Source of the DNA: a bacterium
GTDB lineage: Bacteria; Electryoneota; RPQS01
DNA: 6,193 nt
NCBI GenBank assembly: GCA_018814465.1
Contig: JAHIZR010000066.1
Location: 1-6,193, forward strand
Direction of reading: 5' to 3'
In this document: positions 5,515-6,193 of the stretch, piece after piece
Layout: each line of letters begins with the position of its first letter
Numbering within the stretch: the stretch's first letter is position 1
Made by a program: the position numbers and the translations under genes
Notes under the pieces: model-generated
Told to the model about the DNA's origin: nothing
The model's database searches: none
The model's input: only the letters and a program-made list of their open reading frames with translations

Positions 5515-5578
5515 CGCTTATCCCCCAAATCACCGTCGAGAAATCGAGATCAATACTCGCCAAGCAGAATTTAAGCGC
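5514..5578. repeat. GCGCTTA/TAAGCGC inverted pair enclosing dispersed repeat copy 2
   Basis: GCGCTTA (5514-5520), starting on the last base of the CLC stop codon, is the exact reverse complement of TAAGCGC (5572-5578). The right arm belongs to the repeat shared with 2839-2871 (here 5535-5579). The long spacing makes a strong hairpin uncertain. Confidence 0.5.
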
Positions 5579-5590
5579 CACTGAGGCTCT

Positions 5591-5663
5591 GTCATTCTGG
5601 ACACCGCCGCAAACAGCAGGAAGTAGATTGAACTACGAAAGCCCGGCGGGCGTCCAGAATCTC
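5591..5663. repeat. palindromic repeat, GTCATTCTGGAC type, copy 2
   Basis: The left arm at 5591 begins with the same 15 bases as copy 1 (733-747), and the right arm ends with the same 16 bases (5648-5663 here, 793-808 there). The arms pair over 9 bp, one A/C mismatch (G-U on the minus strand), then CC and GCCG with one bulge. The loop is unrelated to that of copy 1. It lies 76 bp after the CLC stop. Confidence 0.8.
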
Positions 5664-5670
5664 AAACTCG

Positions 5671-5692
5671 CGCGCATCCCGGCCGGAATCTT
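5671..5692. repeat. short dispersed repeat CGCATCCCGGCCGGAATCTT, copy 3
   Basis: It is identical to 1751-1767 over 17 bases (5673-5689) and matches 2904-2925 at 20 of 22. It begins 7 bp after the right arm of the palindromic repeat at 5591-5663. Confidence 0.6.
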
Positions 5693-5734
5693 GAATAGAG
5701 CATACTTTACTTGAAACGGCACTCGTTATTAAAT

Positions 5735-5762
5735 CAAACCCCGCCTGAGCAGACGGGGTTTG
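5735..5762 (-). terminator. rho-independent terminator, mainly for the minus-strand ATPase gene
   Basis: CAAACCCCG (5735-5743) and CGGGGTTTG (5754-5762) form a perfect 9-bp stem. Read on the minus strand the helix extends by U-G, C-G and U-A pairs to 12 bp with a GCTC loop, and is followed by ATTTAATAA. On the plus strand the first of these extra pairs is a C/A mismatch. It lies 30 bp past the ATPase stop; it may also stop the convergent CLC transcript. Confidence 0.8.
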
Positions 5763-5792
5763 TCGTTGGTCTATCCGTTAAAACGTGTTCAT

Positions 5793-6193
5793 TCAATTGG
5801 AAGTCGCGCTGATATTCCCCGCCGGCTTGAGTTGAACAACCTCACCTTCCCGCGCTAAGCGTCCGTCTCTGGAAAATAGAATAACCTGCCGCTTCTCAGC
5901 CATCGACTCGATGAGGTTCTGCATCGTCTCGATCCTGCGGTCATCCAGATTCCCGAGCACGTCATCCCAGATAACGAAATCGTCCTCGATGGAATCAAGC
6001 AGATTCAGCGCCGCGATTCGTATCACTAGTCTCAGCATATCGACCTGCCCTCTGGACAAAGAACGGACTTTTCGTAGCTGAGCTGCGCCTGACTTCAGAA
6101 TCCACTCGTTCTCATCATAATAAACGGTCCCGAAATCATCTCCGAAATAACGCTGGATGAAGTGGTTGATTGAAGATGCGATCTGATCGGGCA
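5793..6193 (-). CDS. SMC/SbcC/YhaN-like ABC ATPase, C-terminal end (5' partial)
   Basis: The frame is open from the window edge to a TGA at 5793-5795, giving 132 visible residues; the start, Walker A and any coiled coil lie outside. It is the C-lobe of an ABC-type ATPase head of the kind found in SMC-like DNA repair and chromosome proteins. The signature motif is L-S-R-G-Q (visible residues 45-49, for L-S-G-G-Q), Walker B is F-V-I-W-D-D (72-77), and the D-loop is N-L-D-D (81-84). Then comes R-Q-V-I-L-F-S-R-D (101-109), where a histidine normally stands in the switch (H-loop) position; here it is absent. The tail after 121 is short. L-S-R-G together with a D-D Walker B is closest to the YhaN/AAA_27 type, but the missing N-terminus prevents a firm choice among SbcC, RecF and YhaN relatives. 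A terminator follows. Likely cytoplasmic and DNA-associated by family. Confidence 0.75.
   Translation of the reverse strand, partial: PDQIASSINHFIQRYFGDDFGTVYYDENEWILKSGAAQLRKVRSLSRGQVDMLRLVIRIAALNLLDSIEDDFVIWDDVLGNLDDRRIETMQNLIESMAEKRQVILFSRDGRLAREGEVVQLKPAGNISATSN

Overview
This window looks like ordinary chromosome from a free-living, probably uncultivated bacterium of roughly balanced GC content. Six protein-coding regions are arranged +, +, -, -, +, -. Each is separated from its neighbours by 130-340 bp of spacer, so no operon is visible. I cannot name the species. Several things loosely suggest an FCB-group or similar candidate-phylum bacterium: an Atg22/UMF1-type transporter, a secreted FN3-type protein, an orphan histidine-kinase-like protein, and spacers carrying GTCATTC...GAATCTC palindromic repeats. 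That assignment is weak inference.

Layout. 1-705 (+) is the C-terminal half of a UMF1/Atg22-like major facilitator transporter, cut by the window edge. 842-1483 (+) is a small exported protein with a signal peptide and an FN3-like domain, followed by a clean intrinsic terminator. 1510-1855 is a gene-free stretch with palindromic repeats and two nested hairpin structures. 1856-2689 (-) is an inositol-monophosphatase-family (SuhB-like) phosphatase; its leader carries a perfect 25-bp dyad followed by a T-run. 2690-3026 is a second repeat-bearing spacer. 3027-3776 (-) is a histidine-kinase-like protein with a recognisable but altered H-box and no intact ATP-binding motifs. 3777-4104 is the divergent upstream region of this gene and the next one. 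4105-5514 (+) is a CLC-family chloride channel/transporter without CBS domains. 5515-5792 is a convergent spacer with repeats and a terminator. 5793 to the window end (-) is the C-terminal end of an SMC/SbcC/YhaN-like ABC ATPase head, cut by the window edge.

The genes do not form a recognisable pathway or defence system. The most distinctive content is between the genes. Four palindromic elements, all starting with GTCATT, sit in four of the spacers, each just downstream of a gene's 3' end. Two further short repeat families (around 2839/5535, and around 1751/2904/5671) are interleaved with them. Among the proteins, the points worth following up are the degenerate histidine kinase, the CLC protein lacking the proton-pathway glutamate, and the ATPase lacking the switch histidine. 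I found no tRNA, rRNA, CRISPR array, insertion sequence or prophage gene, and I do not see convincing evidence of a new multi-gene system.
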